Shown piece by piece: positions 53,522 to 61,415 of a DNA stretch of 64,000 bases. Under the pieces are notes generated by a model, which did not search any database, was not told the origin of the DNA, and saw nothing but the letters and a program-made list of their open reading frames with translations. The stretch is taken from positions 124,001 through 188,000 of the forward strand of contig NZ_JAHXGQ010000006.1 in assembly GCF_019375475.1 (NCBI RefSeq), read 5' to 3'. Source of the stretch: Saccharothrix obliqua. GTDB taxonomy: Bacteria > Actinomycetota > Actinomycetes > Mycobacteriales > Pseudonocardiaceae. Every line of letters starts with the position of its first letter. The stretch's first letter is position 1. Made by a program: the position numbers and the translations under genes.

Positions 53522-53594
53522 AGCGGATGACGAGACTCGAACTCGCGACCCTCACCTTGGCAAGGTGATGCGCTACCAACTGCGCTACATCCGC
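53522..53594 (-). tRNA. tRNA-Gly (GCC)
   Basis: On the minus strand the acceptor GCGGATG pairs with CATCCGC. The D arm reads GCGC-AGTTGGTA-GCGC, and the anticodon stem CACC/GGTG encloses TTGCCAA (anticodon GCC). The T arm GCGAG/CTCGT encloses TTCGAGT. The discriminator is U and CCA is not encoded. Confidence 0.95.
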
Positions 53595-53621
53595 CTGACA
53601 CGAAGAACTATAGACCACGCC

Positions 53622-54020
53622 TCAAACCACGCTCGCACCGGGGGGTGCCTTGTCCGCCAGCAGCCGGTCGACCTCGGTCAACCGCTCCGCGGACCACCGC
53701 CACTCCCAGAGCGGCCGGACCTTGGCCACGACCTCCGCGGGCAGCCACGGCGCGACCTGGTCCCGCAGCTCCCACTCGTCGAACACGTGCTCGTAGAAGC
53801 TCACCACCGACGCGTTCGACAGGAACTGCTCCGGCTGCCGGAAGCACCAGTGCGCGAACCCGTACACCCGGCGCAGCAGGTCGCCGTCGCCGTCGCGGTG
53901 CGCGTCCGCCGCCAACTGCCACAGCTCCGACAGGAACACGTGGCACGACCACGACTCGCGCTCGACGACCGCGCTCAGCTCGGGAAGAAGGGCGGAAGCC
54001 CTTGTGCGCCAATCGCCCAC
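53622..54020 (-). CDS. Unknown soluble actinobacterial protein
   Basis: I do not recognise this protein of about 132 residues. It is helical, rich in Trp, Phe and Glu (CHVFLSELWQLAADAHRDGD, FAHWCFRQPEQFLSNASVV) and has no signal or membrane helix. The composition resembles small immunity-like or DUF7674-type proteins, but that is only an impression. GTG 54020 lacks a good ribosome binding site; starts further upstream, to 54161, are possible. It is divergent from the sigma factor gene. Confidence 0.65.
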   Translation of the reverse strand: MGDWRTRASALLPELSAVVERESWSCHVFLSELWQLAADAHRDGDGDLLRRVYGFAHWCFRQPEQFLSNASVVSFYEHVFDEWELRDQVAPWLPAEVVAKVRPLWEWRWSAERLTEVDRLLADKAPPGASVV

Positions 54021-54270
54021 GCGGCAGGACACTACCCGCCGAGCGCGCCGCCGCCACGTGAACGGCGACCACCTGACGCCCACCCGTGATCGGGTCGTCA
54101 CCGAGCGCTCACACCCGGTGGGTGCGCCACCCGGTGCGTTCACCTGCTCCGAACGGCCCACTCCGGTCGTCGGGTCTTCGGTATCACCTCGCTATCGCTT
54201 CGGGGCGCTTCGATCCAGCTGTGGCATCTTGACCTCGGAGCACAGGGCGGGCGGGAGGTGCCGGGCGCGG

Positions 54271-55569
54271 ATGGCCGGAGATGCCGATGTCGACCGGGAA
54301 CTGCTCGCCAGGGTCAGGTCCGGTGACGACTCGGCGTTCGGCGAGCTGTTCACCCGGCACGCGGACGCCGTCCGCCGGTTCGCGCTGCGCCACGTGCGCG
54401 AGCACGCCGAGGCCGACGACCTGACCGCCGAGGCGTTCTTCCGGGTCCTCCAGGCGATCCGCCGCGGCAGCGGCCCGACCGACCACGTGCGCACCTACCT
54501 GCTGACCGTCGCCCGCCGCGTCGCGTGGGAGTGGAGCGGGCGGCGGCGGGACGTGCCGGTGGAGGACGAGGAGCTGTCGCGCCGCGTCGAGCCGTTCCCC
54601 GACGCCACCGCCACCCGCCCCGAGCAGGCGTTGATCTCCCGCGCCTTCACCAGCCTCCCCGAGCGCTGGCGCACCGTGCTGTGGCAGGTCGAGGTGGAGG
54701 GCGAGCGGCCCGCCGCCGTCGCGCCCAGCTTCGGCCTGTCCCCGAACGCCATGGCCGCCCTCGCCCGCCGCGCCCGCGAGGGGCTGCGCGCCGCCTACCT
54801 CCAAGCGCACCTCGCCGAGGACGCCGGCCCGCGCGCGTGCAGCTCCGTCGTCGCGAAGCTCGGCACCTACACGGCGGGCGGCGTGCAGGGCGCGGAGCAG
54901 CGGCGCATCCGCAAGCACCTCCAGACCTGCTCGTCCTGCAACGCCCTGCACGCCGAGCTGACCGAGGTGTGCTCGACGCTGCGGGCGCACGCGGCGAGCA
55001 TCGCCGTGCCGCTCGCCGCGACCGCCCTCGCCGCACCCGTCGTGCTGGGCAAGGCCGCGTGGCTCACCGGGCGCGTCAAGCTGGTCCTGGCCGGTTCCGC
55101 GTCGGCCGTCGCGGTCGGCCTGTTCGGCGTGCTCGCGGGCGTGTTCACCGGCGCGCCCGGCCCGGCCCTCGTCCAACCGGGGCCGGACCAGCCGCAGGGC
55201 GAGAACGTGCTGGCGCTGTGCTCCACCGGGCCCACCGTCACCGGCGTGCCGGTCAGCGAGACGTCGCCCGCCGCGCCGCCCGTGGTGCGCGTCGACCACA
55301 CCCGCGTGGTGACGAAGGTGGTGACCGAACCGCCGCGCACCGTCGTGGTGACCTCCGAGGTGACGCCCTCCGCGTCGACCACCACCACGACGACGACCAC
55401 CGCCGACTACCGGGTGCTGGAAGACCCGGACGAGACGACCACCACGACGACGACCACCACGACCACCACCACGGAGCCGGGAACGCCACTGGTCGGCACC
55501 TCGCCGGTCGACGTCACGCCCACCACGGTGACCGTGCACCCCACACCGGTGGCCCTCGTCCCGCGCTGA
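54271..55569 (+). CDS. ECF-type sigma factor fused to zinc-finger, membrane helix and Thr-rich tail
   Basis: Protein of 432 residues. Sigma region 2 (AFGELFTRHADAVRRFAL, EADDLTAEAFFRVLQAI) and region 4 (LPERWRTVLWQVEVEGERP) form the first 180 residues. A putative anti-sigma zinc finger follows, with HLQTCSSC (His-x3-Cys-x2-Cys). A helix at about 268-290 precedes an extracytoplasmic part with Val-rich and poly-Thr runs (8 and 13 Thr). Sigma and anti-sigma functions thus appear to lie on one membrane-held chain, which would need proteolysis or a conformational signal for release. ATG 54271 is used. Confidence 0.9.
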   Translation: MAGDADVDRELLARVRSGDDSAFGELFTRHADAVRRFALRHVREHAEADDLTAEAFFRVLQAIRRGSGPTDHVRTYLLTVARRVAWEWSGRRRDVPVEDEELSRRVEPFPDATATRPEQALISRAFTSLPERWRTVLWQVEVEGERPAAVAPSFGLSPNAMAALARRAREGLRAAYLQAHLAEDAGPRACSSVVAKLGTYTAGGVQGAEQRRIRKHLQTCSSCNALHAELTEVCSTLRAHAASIAVPLAATALAAPVVLGKAAWLTGRVKLVLAGSASAVAVGLFGVLAGVFTGAPGPALVQPGPDQPQGENVLALCSTGPTVTGVPVSETSPAAPPVVRVDHTRVVTKVVTEPPRTVVVTSEVTPSASTTTTTTTTADYRVLEDPDETTTTTTTTTTTTTEPGTPLVGTSPVDVTPTTVTVHPTPVALVPR

Positions 55570-55667
55570 CCACGGCCCGCTACCCGGCAGTTCACTCAAA
55601 GGATGCATGGGTTTGCCGGTAGCGTTGAGGCCGCTTCGGTGATCGCCCGACTGCTGAGGAGACGGTG

Positions 55668-56102
55668 ATGACGCGGCTGGTGCGCGGTGCGGACGGCCGG
55701 ATGTGGACGGTGCGCAGCCAGATCGAGTGGCGCAACCCGTCGGCCGACGCCGACTTCGAGCACGACGTGAGCGGTGGCCAGGGTCCCGGCGTGCTGATGC
55801 TCGCGTACGTCGTCGTGCTGGCCGTGGTCCTGGTCGCCTGGAAGCCCGCCGACGTGGTCGTGCCCGGCTGGCTCCTGTTCGCCCTGGTCCTGCTGTTCCT
55901 GTTCTTCCCGGTCCGCTGGGCGGTGCGCAGGCCGTGGCTGGTGGCCGCCGAGGCGAAGAAGACCGACGAGCTGCCGCCGGAGCGGTGGGTCGGGTCCGTG
56001 CGCGGCTTCCTGACCGTGCGCAACGAGGTCTCCAACGTGGCCCGCAAGATCGAGATGTACTCGCTGCCCGACCTGGACGGGCCGTTGCAGCCGGTCGACT
56101 GA
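55668..56102 (+). CDS. Two-helix membrane protein of unknown function
   Basis: Protein of 144 residues. A cytoplasmic N-terminus (MWTVRSQIEWRNPSADADFEHD) precedes two close helices (VLMLAYVVVLAVVLVAW and WLLFALVLLFLFFPVRWAV) and a soluble C-terminal part with RWVGSVRGFLTVRNEVSNVARKIE. ATG 55668 has GAGGAG upstream. It lies 28 nt before the Fpg/Nei gene and may be co-transcribed. The family looks widespread in actinobacteria, but I cannot name it. Confidence 0.78.
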   Translation: MTRLVRGADGRMWTVRSQIEWRNPSADADFEHDVSGGQGPGVLMLAYVVVLAVVLVAWKPADVVVPGWLLFALVLLFLFFPVRWAVRRPWLVAAEAKKTDELPPERWVGSVRGFLTVRNEVSNVARKIEMYSLPDLDGPLQPVD

Positions 56103-56129
56103 CGCGCCGCCTCGGGTGACACTGGACGC

Positions 56130-56993
56130 GTGCCGGAACTACCCGAGGTCGAAGCGCTGGCCGAACACCTGCGTGAACACGCCGTCGGCCGGGTCGTGCA
56201 CCGCGTCGACGTGGCGTCGTTGCAGGTCCTGAAGACGTTCACGCCGCCGTGGACGGACCTCCAGGGCCGCACCGTGACCGGCGCGGGCCGGTTCGGCAAG
56301 CACCTGGACCTGGACTGCGACGGGCTGCACCTGGTCGTGCACCTGGCGCGGGCCGGCTGGCTGCGGTGGTCCGACCAGCTGTCCGCCGCGCCCCTGAAAC
56401 CCGGCAAGGGCCCGCTCGCCCTGCGCGTCCACCTCGGGCCACCCGGCGAGGGGCCCGGGTTCGACCTCACCGAGGCGGGCACCAAGAAGGGACTCGCCGC
56501 GTGGGTGACCGACGACCCGCGGACCGTCCCCGGCATCGCCCGGCTCGGCCCCGACGCGTTGTCCGTGACCAGGACGCAGTTGGCCGACCTGTTCGCCGGG
56601 CGCACCGAGCGGCTGAAGACGGCGTTGACCGATCAGACGCTCATGGCGGGGGTCGGCAACGCGTACTCCGACGAAGTCATGCACATGGCCCGGCTGTCGC
56701 CCTACGCGACGGCGGGGAAGTTGAACGACGAGGCGTTGGACCGGCTGCACGAGGCGTTGGTCCGGGTGCTGACCGACGCCGTGCGGCGGTCCGTCGGCCA
56801 GTCCGCGGCCCGGCTCAAGGGCGAGAAGCGCTCGGGCCTGCGCGTGCACGGGCGTACGGGGTTGCCGTGTCCCGTGTGCGGCGACACGGTGCGTGAGGTG
56901 TCGTTCGCGGACCGGGCGTTCCAGTATTGCCCCACCTGCCAGACCGGTGGGAAGCCGCTCGCCGACCGCCGGCTCTCCAGGTTGCTCAAGTAG
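56130..56993 (+). CDS. Fpg/Nei-family DNA glycosylase/AP lyase
   Basis: Base-excision repair enzyme of 287 residues removing oxidised bases. The mature N-terminus Pro2-Glu3 in MPELPEVEAL is the catalytic pair, and RFGKHLDLD has the conserved Lys. The helix-two-turn-helix VGNAYSDEVMHMARLSP is kept, and a C-terminal zinc finger has CPVC and CPTC. The sequence is intermediate between Fpg and Nei, so base preference is open. GTG 56130 is the start. Confidence 0.93.
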   Translation: MPELPEVEALAEHLREHAVGRVVHRVDVASLQVLKTFTPPWTDLQGRTVTGAGRFGKHLDLDCDGLHLVVHLARAGWLRWSDQLSAAPLKPGKGPLALRVHLGPPGEGPGFDLTEAGTKKGLAAWVTDDPRTVPGIARLGPDALSVTRTQLADLFAGRTERLKTALTDQTLMAGVGNAYSDEVMHMARLSPYATAGKLNDEALDRLHEALVRVLTDAVRRSVGQSAARLKGEKRSGLRVHGRTGLPCPVCGDTVREVSFADRAFQYCPTCQTGGKPLADRRLSRLLK

Positions 56994-57043
56994 TTCGCCC
57001 TCCGAGGACTTGCCCTTGCCTCGGGACCACCGCACGGCACAGC

Positions 57044-58303
57044 ATGGACGCCGTGCGTGACCTTCTGACCCAACGTGCGGTCCTCGGCGTCATCGCGACC
57101 CTGGCGGTGCTCGGCCTCTTCGTGATGCTCTGCCGGGCCCGCCGGGTGAGCACATCCGTGGAAGACGCCGTGATGGACATGCTGCACCGCATGTCGAAGG
57201 CGTCGGCGGACCTGCGGGAAGGGCTCACGCAGGACGCCGCCGACAAAGCCACGCCGCACCTGCGGGAGATGTTGCGGTGCGTGGCGGTCGGCATCACCGA
57301 CCACGAGGGCACCGTCCTTTCGTGGGACGGCGGCGCGAACGACCACTACGAGTTCCTGCGCGCGTACATCGAGCGGGCCATCGGCGAGTGCCACAAGGAG
57401 CACGTCGAGCACCGCAAGCTGGACTGCGAGCTGCCCGGGCCGTGCTCGTTGCACTCGGCCGTCATCGTGCCGCTGATCGTGGAGTCCGAGGTCGCCGGGA
57501 CGTTGATCGTCGTCAGCGGCGTGGCGAACAAGCGGCAGATCCGGATGGCGGAGGAGACGGCGCGGTTCGTGTCGACGCAACTGGAGCTGGAGGTGTTGCA
57601 GAAGTCCCGGCAGGCGCTGGCGCAGGCCGAGGTCCGGGCGCTGCGGGCGCAGATCTCGCCGCACTTCGTGTACAACGCGCTGAACACGATCTCGTCGTTG
57701 ATCCGGACCGACCCGTCGCACGCGCGGGAGCTGTTGCAGGAGTTCGCGGAGTTCACGCGGTACTCGTTCCGGACGGACGGGTTCTTCACGACGCTCGCCG
57801 ACGAGCTGACCAACATCCACCGCTACCTGACCATCGAGCAGGCGCGGTACGGGCCCAGGTTGAACGTGCGGCTCAAGATCGCGCCCGAGGTGTTGCAGGT
57901 CGTGCTGCCGTTCCTGGTGTTGCAGCCGTTGGTGGAGAACGCGGTGCGGCACGGGCTGGCGAAGAAGCCGGGTGGCGGGTTGCTGACGATCATCGCGGAG
58001 GACAACGGCGCGGAGGCGTTGATCTCGGTCGAGGACGACGGGGTGGGCATGGACCCGGACCGGCTGTTCGAGGACTTGAAGGACGCCCACCAGACCGGCG
58101 CGCACGTCGGGCTGGGCAACATCAACCACCGCATGAGGGCCGTGTTCGGCGACGACTACGCCTTGGTCGTGGAAACCGCGCCGGATGCCGGCATGAAGAT
58201 CATTCTGAAGGTCCCCAAGTATTCGCCGGGCGTGCGCACCAACCTCCCCCTCGTGCCGCCGAAGCTGGAGGAGACGTCCGAGCAGCCCGCGATCCGCGCT
58301 TGA
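57044..58303 (+). CDS. LytS-type sensor histidine kinase (His_kinase/HATPase) with GAF-like domain
   Basis: Sensor kinase of 419 residues. One N-terminal helix (AVLGVIATLAVLGLFVML) is followed by a coiled-coil and a GAF-like domain at about 75-185. That domain has a Cys/His-rich stretch, ECHKEHVEHRKLDCELPGPC, that could bind a metal or sense redox. The LytS motif ISPHFVYNALNTI carries the phospho-acceptor His (about 206), and the ATPase has LQPLVENAVRHGL and GVGMDP. The partner is probably the LytTR regulator at 60133. ATG 57044 is used; frames further up are not coding. Confidence 0.92.
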   Translation: MDAVRDLLTQRAVLGVIATLAVLGLFVMLCRARRVSTSVEDAVMDMLHRMSKASADLREGLTQDAADKATPHLREMLRCVAVGITDHEGTVLSWDGGANDHYEFLRAYIERAIGECHKEHVEHRKLDCELPGPCSLHSAVIVPLIVESEVAGTLIVVSGVANKRQIRMAEETARFVSTQLELEVLQKSRQALAQAEVRALRAQISPHFVYNALNTISSLIRTDPSHARELLQEFAEFTRYSFRTDGFFTTLADELTNIHRYLTIEQARYGPRLNVRLKIAPEVLQVVLPFLVLQPLVENAVRHGLAKKPGGGLLTIIAEDNGAEALISVEDDGVGMDPDRLFEDLKDAHQTGAHVGLGNINHRMRAVFGDDYALVVETAPDAGMKIILKVPKYSPGVRTNLPLVPPKLEETSEQPAIRA

Positions 58304-58322
58304 CCAGCGGTTTTGTTGATCA

Positions 58323-58347
58323 CCCGATCTAGCGATAGGAGATCGGG
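58323..58347 (+). terminator. Hairpin after the LytS-type kinase
   Basis: CCCGATCT pairs perfectly with AGATCGGG around a 9-nt loop, followed by CACTTTCT. It lies 20 nt after the kinase stop and separates it from the downstream regulator gene. Confidence 0.52.
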
Positions 58348-58489
58348 CACTTTCTGGCGGAGGATTTCGTTGCCGTAAACGAAGGAAGCGGCCCCCACGG
58401 CGAGGCGCCAGCCACGGAGGCGAGGCCCGCGCGTGCCCCTGCGCGTGCCCGGGAGGAATGCGGACGCCGCGGTGCGGGACACGGCCGGC

Positions 58490-58629
58490 GACCCGGCGGC
58501 GGCGACCCGACGGCGGCGACCCGACGGCGGCGACCCGACGGCGGCGACCCGACGGCGGCGACCCGACGGCGGCGACCCGACGGCGGCGACCCGACGGCGG
58601 CGACCCGACGGCGGCGACCCGACGGCGGT
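58490..58629. repeat. 14-bp minisatellite, ten copies
   Basis: Ten head-to-tail copies of GACCCGACGGCGGC, the first with one mismatch (GACCCGGCGGCGGC) and the rest identical. Because 14 is not a multiple of 3, no frame is conserved through it. The array ends exactly at the base next to the stop codon of the 55-residue gene on the minus strand. Confidence 0.95.
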
Positions 58630-58797
58630 TCAGGCCGCGGCGATGGCCAGGGTCGTGATGAGCATGACGGCGCACACCGACCAGAAGATCCACATCCAGT
58701 AGATGTGCATGGGGGACGGCCCATCCGCGTTCTGCCGGCCGCGTTCGTCCCACCACTCGACGTACCGCTCCAGCCACCGGATCGGGTTGAACGTCAC
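58630..58797 (-). CDS. 55-residue single-pass membrane protein
   Basis: A short frame from GTG 58797 encodes a cytoplasmic part rich in Trp, Arg and Glu (TFNPIRWLERYVEWWDERGR) and one helix of about 23 residues (IYWMWIFWSVCAVMLITTLA). Codon use has the usual third-position G/C bias. It is divergent from the SppA-like gene with 56 nt between, and the 14-bp minisatellite abuts its stop. The ordered composition argues for a real gene; the family is unknown to me. Confidence 0.68.
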   Translation of the reverse strand: MTFNPIRWLERYVEWWDERGRQNADGPSPMHIYWMWIFWSVCAVMLITTLAIAAA

Positions 58798-58853
58798 CGA
58801 CCGATGTTAGCTCCGCCACCACGGCTCCCGAGCCGCGACGTAAGGTCGGGTCC

Positions 58854-59720
58854 ATGAGCGTCACGGACAAGATCACGGCTCGCCTGCCCCGGATCGTGGC
58901 CGATCGGGCGGATCGCAGCCCCGTGGTGGCCGCGGTGCGCCTGCACGGCGTGATCACGCCCAACCCGTCGCCCATGGCGCGCAACACGATCAACGTGCAA
59001 ACCGTCGAGAGCGCCCTGACCCGCGCGTTCGGGCACGACCGGCTGGTCGCGGTGGCGTTGCTGGTGAACTCGCCGGGTGGCGCGCCGACGCAGTCGGCGC
59101 TGATCGCCGAGCGCGTCCGCGAGCTGGCGGCGGAGAAGCGGGTGCCGGTGATCGCGTTCTGCGAGGACGTGGCGGCGTCGGGCGGGTACTGGCTGGCGTG
59201 CGCGGCGGACGAGGTGTTCGCGCACGGGACCTCGCTGGTCGGCTCGATCGGCGTCGTGTCGGCCGGGTTCGGGCTGGACGGCCTGCTGGAGCGCCACGGG
59301 GTGCAGCGGCGCGTGTACACGGCGGGTGAGCACAAGGTGCGGCTCGACCCGTTCCAGCCGGAGAAACCGGAGGACGTGGAGTGGTTGCGGGGGTTGCACC
59401 GGGACCTGCACGACCAGTTCGCCGCCTGGGTGCGGGAACGGCGGGGGCCGAAGTTGCGGGGGACGGACGAGGAGCTGTTCACCGGCGAGGTCTGGACCGG
59501 CGCGCGCGCCCGCGAGCTGGGGCTGGTGGACGACCTGGGCACGTTGCGCTCGGTCGTCGCCAAGCGCTACCCGGACGCGGAGATCGTGATCGCCGAGCCG
59601 CGCAAACCGCTGCTCGCACGGCTCGGGCTGGCGGGGAGCACCACTCGATCGGGGGACTTCCTGCCGTCGGCGCTCGCCGCCCTGGAGGACCGGGCCCGCT
59701 GGTCGCGCTTCGGCTTGTGA
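58854..59720 (+). CDS. S49-family (SppA-like) serine protease
   Basis: Ser-Lys protease of 288 residues in the ClpP/crotonase superfamily. LVNSPGGAPTQS forms the oxyanion region, the nucleophile Ser is in ASGGYWLACAAD (about 108) and the general-base Lys in EHKVRLDPF (about 160). GSIGVVSAGFGLDGLL is the family motif between them. It lacks a signal peptide or anchor and is the short form. SppA proteins trim signal peptides or membrane proteins. It lies between the LytS kinase and LytTR regulator genes. Confidence 0.92.
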   Translation: MSVTDKITARLPRIVADRADRSPVVAAVRLHGVITPNPSPMARNTINVQTVESALTRAFGHDRLVAVALLVNSPGGAPTQSALIAERVRELAAEKRVPVIAFCEDVAASGGYWLACAADEVFAHGTSLVGSIGVVSAGFGLDGLLERHGVQRRVYTAGEHKVRLDPFQPEKPEDVEWLRGLHRDLHDQFAAWVRERRGPKLRGTDEELFTGEVWTGARARELGLVDDLGTLRSVVAKRYPDAEIVIAEPRKPLLARLGLAGSTTRSGDFLPSALAALEDRARWSRFGL

Positions 59721-59830
59721 ACGCGGACCGCACCCGACCGGCGACCCGGACCACCCGCCCGCGGCCGACGATGACGTCGCCCCGGGCGGCCCCGGGCTCG
59801 GCCCGCGCGAACGCATCCCGCGCCGACATG

Positions 59831-59914
59831 AGCCCAGCCCGCGTCGGCACGAGCCCGGCCCGCGTCGGCACGAGCCCGGCCCGCGTCGGCACGAGCCCGG
59901 CCCGCGCCGGCATG
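59831..59914. repeat. 21-bp direct repeat, four copies
   Basis: Four copies of AGCCCGGCCCGCGTCGGCACG (59831, 59852, 59873, 59894). The first has one change and the last two. They follow sppA in a 412-bp gap with no supported gene. The unit length is a multiple of three and gives seven-residue peptide repeats in each frame, but no frame has a credible start. Confidence 0.9.
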
Positions 59915-60004
59915 TGCGCCGACACGGACGCGTGTACCTGCGTGGGCACGTGCCCGGCGCACACGGACACATGCGCCGACACGGGCGCGTGTACCTGCGT
60001 GGGC
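59915..60004. repeat. 33-bp direct repeat, two copies
   Basis: TGCGCCGACACGGACGCGTG and the following 13 bases (59915-59947) recur at 59972-60004 with one difference. They continue the repeat-rich gap upstream of the LytTR regulator. The rest of the gap to 60132 is C-rich and simple in composition, with no gene seen. Confidence 0.85.
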
Positions 60005-60132
60005 GCGCGTCGGCCCCCCACGGGCACCTCGACCGCCATGCGCCCACACCCCCACACCCCAGCGCGCCCGCGCGCCCATACCGCCACACGCCCGCGCCCC
60101 CGCGTAGACACGGGACCGCGGGACTGGGCAAG

Positions 60133-60978
60133 ATGCGCGGCACAGTGAGTACCCAGGACAACGCCGGCCTCCTCGTCCTGGCGGTGGACGACGAGGCGCC
60201 CGGTCTGAGCGAGATCAAGTACCTGCTGGAGAGCAGCCCGCACATTCGGCGCGTCCTCACCGCCTTCGACGCGGCCGAGGCCCTGCGCATCCTGCGGGGC
60301 GACTACGACTCCGAGGTCATGGACCGCACCCGCGCGGGCCTGCCCCCGGTGGACGCCGTGTTCGCGGACATCAACATGCCCGGCCTGAGCGGCACGGACC
60401 TGGCTCGCGTGCTGGGCGCCTTCCGCGCACCGCCCGCCCTCGTGTTCGTCACGGGCGTGGAGCACTCCGAGGCGGTGGTGGCGTTCGAGGTCGGCGCGCT
60501 CGACTTCGTCACCAAGCCGATCAACGAAGACCGCATCAACAAGGCGATCTCCCGCGTCGTGGAACGCGTCGCGGCGACGCCCGCGGTCGCACCGGAACCC
60601 GCGCCCCAGGAGCCGACCGACGACGAGGTCATCCCGGTCGAGCTGGGTGGCACCATCAAGCTCGTGCCCCGGGCGACCGTCCGCTACGTCGAAGCGCAGG
60701 GCGACTACGCGCGCCTGCACACCAGCGACGGCCAGAGCCACCTCGTGCGCATCCCGCTCGCCCAGCTGGAGGAGCGCTGGGAGAACGCGGGCTTCGTGCG
60801 CATCCACCGCTCCTACCTGGTGGCGCTGCCGCTGGTGACGGAGCTGCGGATGACGTCGAACGGCTACGCGGTGGTCATCGGCTCGGGTGACGGCGCGAAG
60901 GAGCTGCCGGTCAGCAGGCGGCACACCCGCGAGCTGAAGGAGCGCATCGTCCGTCCCCCGAAGAGCAGCTGGGGATGA
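60133..60978 (+). CDS. LytTR-type response regulator
   Basis: Regulator of 281 residues. The receiver domain opens with LAVDDEAPG, has the phospho-acceptor Asp in VDAVFADINMPG and Lys in DFVTKPI. A short insert (SEVMDRTRAGLPP) precedes the Asp strand. The LytTR DNA-binding domain covers about 165-275 (VRYVEAQGDYARLHTSDG, FVRIHRSYLVAL). ATG 60133 is used; GTG 60145 is also plausible, and the frame upstream runs through repeats and is not coding. Its stop overlaps the next ATG by 4 nt, tying it to the transporter genes it probably controls. Confidence 0.92.
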   Translation: MRGTVSTQDNAGLLVLAVDDEAPGLSEIKYLLESSPHIRRVLTAFDAAEALRILRGDYDSEVMDRTRAGLPPVDAVFADINMPGLSGTDLARVLGAFRAPPALVFVTGVEHSEAVVAFEVGALDFVTKPINEDRINKAISRVVERVAATPAVAPEPAPQEPTDDEVIPVELGGTIKLVPRATVRYVEAQGDYARLHTSDGQSHLVRIPLAQLEERWENAGFVRIHRSYLVALPLVTELRMTSNGYAVVIGSGDGAKELPVSRRHTRELKERIVRPPKSSWG

Positions 60979-61415
60979 GCAAGCACTCCGGCCCGCCCGG
61001 CCAGCCGGACCAGCCGCAGCCAGGTGAGCGCGACGCCTGGCTGCCGGTGTCCGCGCGCAAGAACCGCCGCCGGCGGGTGGTGCTGGCCGACCCGCGCGGC
61101 CGGGGCCGGGTGCTGCGGACGATCATCGAGCTGGAGGAGCAGACCAGCGTCGGCGAGAAGCTGATCCGCGACCTGATCCGCCAGCAGCTCCGGACGGCGG
61201 CGGTGCTGGGTGTCGGCACGCTGGTGCTGCTCGGCGCGCTGCCGCTGCTGTTCTACCTCGTGCCCGCCGTGTCCGACGTCGAGGTCGCGGGCGTGCCGCT
61301 GCCGTGGCTGCTGCTGGGCGTGGTCCCGTTCCCGCTCTGCTACGGCGTGGGCTACGCGTACCGAAGACTCGCGGAGCGCCACGAGCACGATTTCGTCAGC
61401 TCGGTGGACCGGTGA
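60975..61415 (+). CDS. Small two-helix membrane protein paired with a solute:sodium symporter
   Basis: Protein of 146 residues. A Pro-rich, then basic N-terminus (RKNRRRRVVLADPRGRGR) and an amphipathic helix precede two helices (AVLGVGTLVLLGALPLLFYLV and LPWLLLGVVPFPLCYGVGYAY). It is analogous to the DUF485 partner of acetate symporters. It overlaps the regulator by 4 nt (ATGA) and the symporter by 4 nt (GTGA), so all three are coupled. Confidence 0.82.
   Translation: MSKHSGPPGQPDQPQPGERDAWLPVSARKNRRRRVVLADPRGRGRVLRTIIELEEQTSVGEKLIRDLIRQQLRTAAVLGVGTLVLLGALPLLFYLVPAVSDVEVAGVPLPWLLLGVVPFPLCYGVGYAYRRLAERHEHDFVSSVDR

Noticed and set aside
58490..58629. CRISPR-like array
   Set aside because: The 14-bp units are contiguous with no spacers and there are no cas genes; it is a minisatellite.
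58329..58724. Repeat-containing minus-strand frame across the minisatellite
   Set aside because: It overlaps the better-supported 55-residue gene in another frame and consists mostly of translated repeat.
59914..60132. N-terminal extension of the LytTR regulator through repeats (MRRHGRVYLRG units)
   Set aside because: The receiver domain begins right after ATG 60133/GTG 60145. The upstream peptide only translates the 33-bp repeats and has no ribosome binding site.
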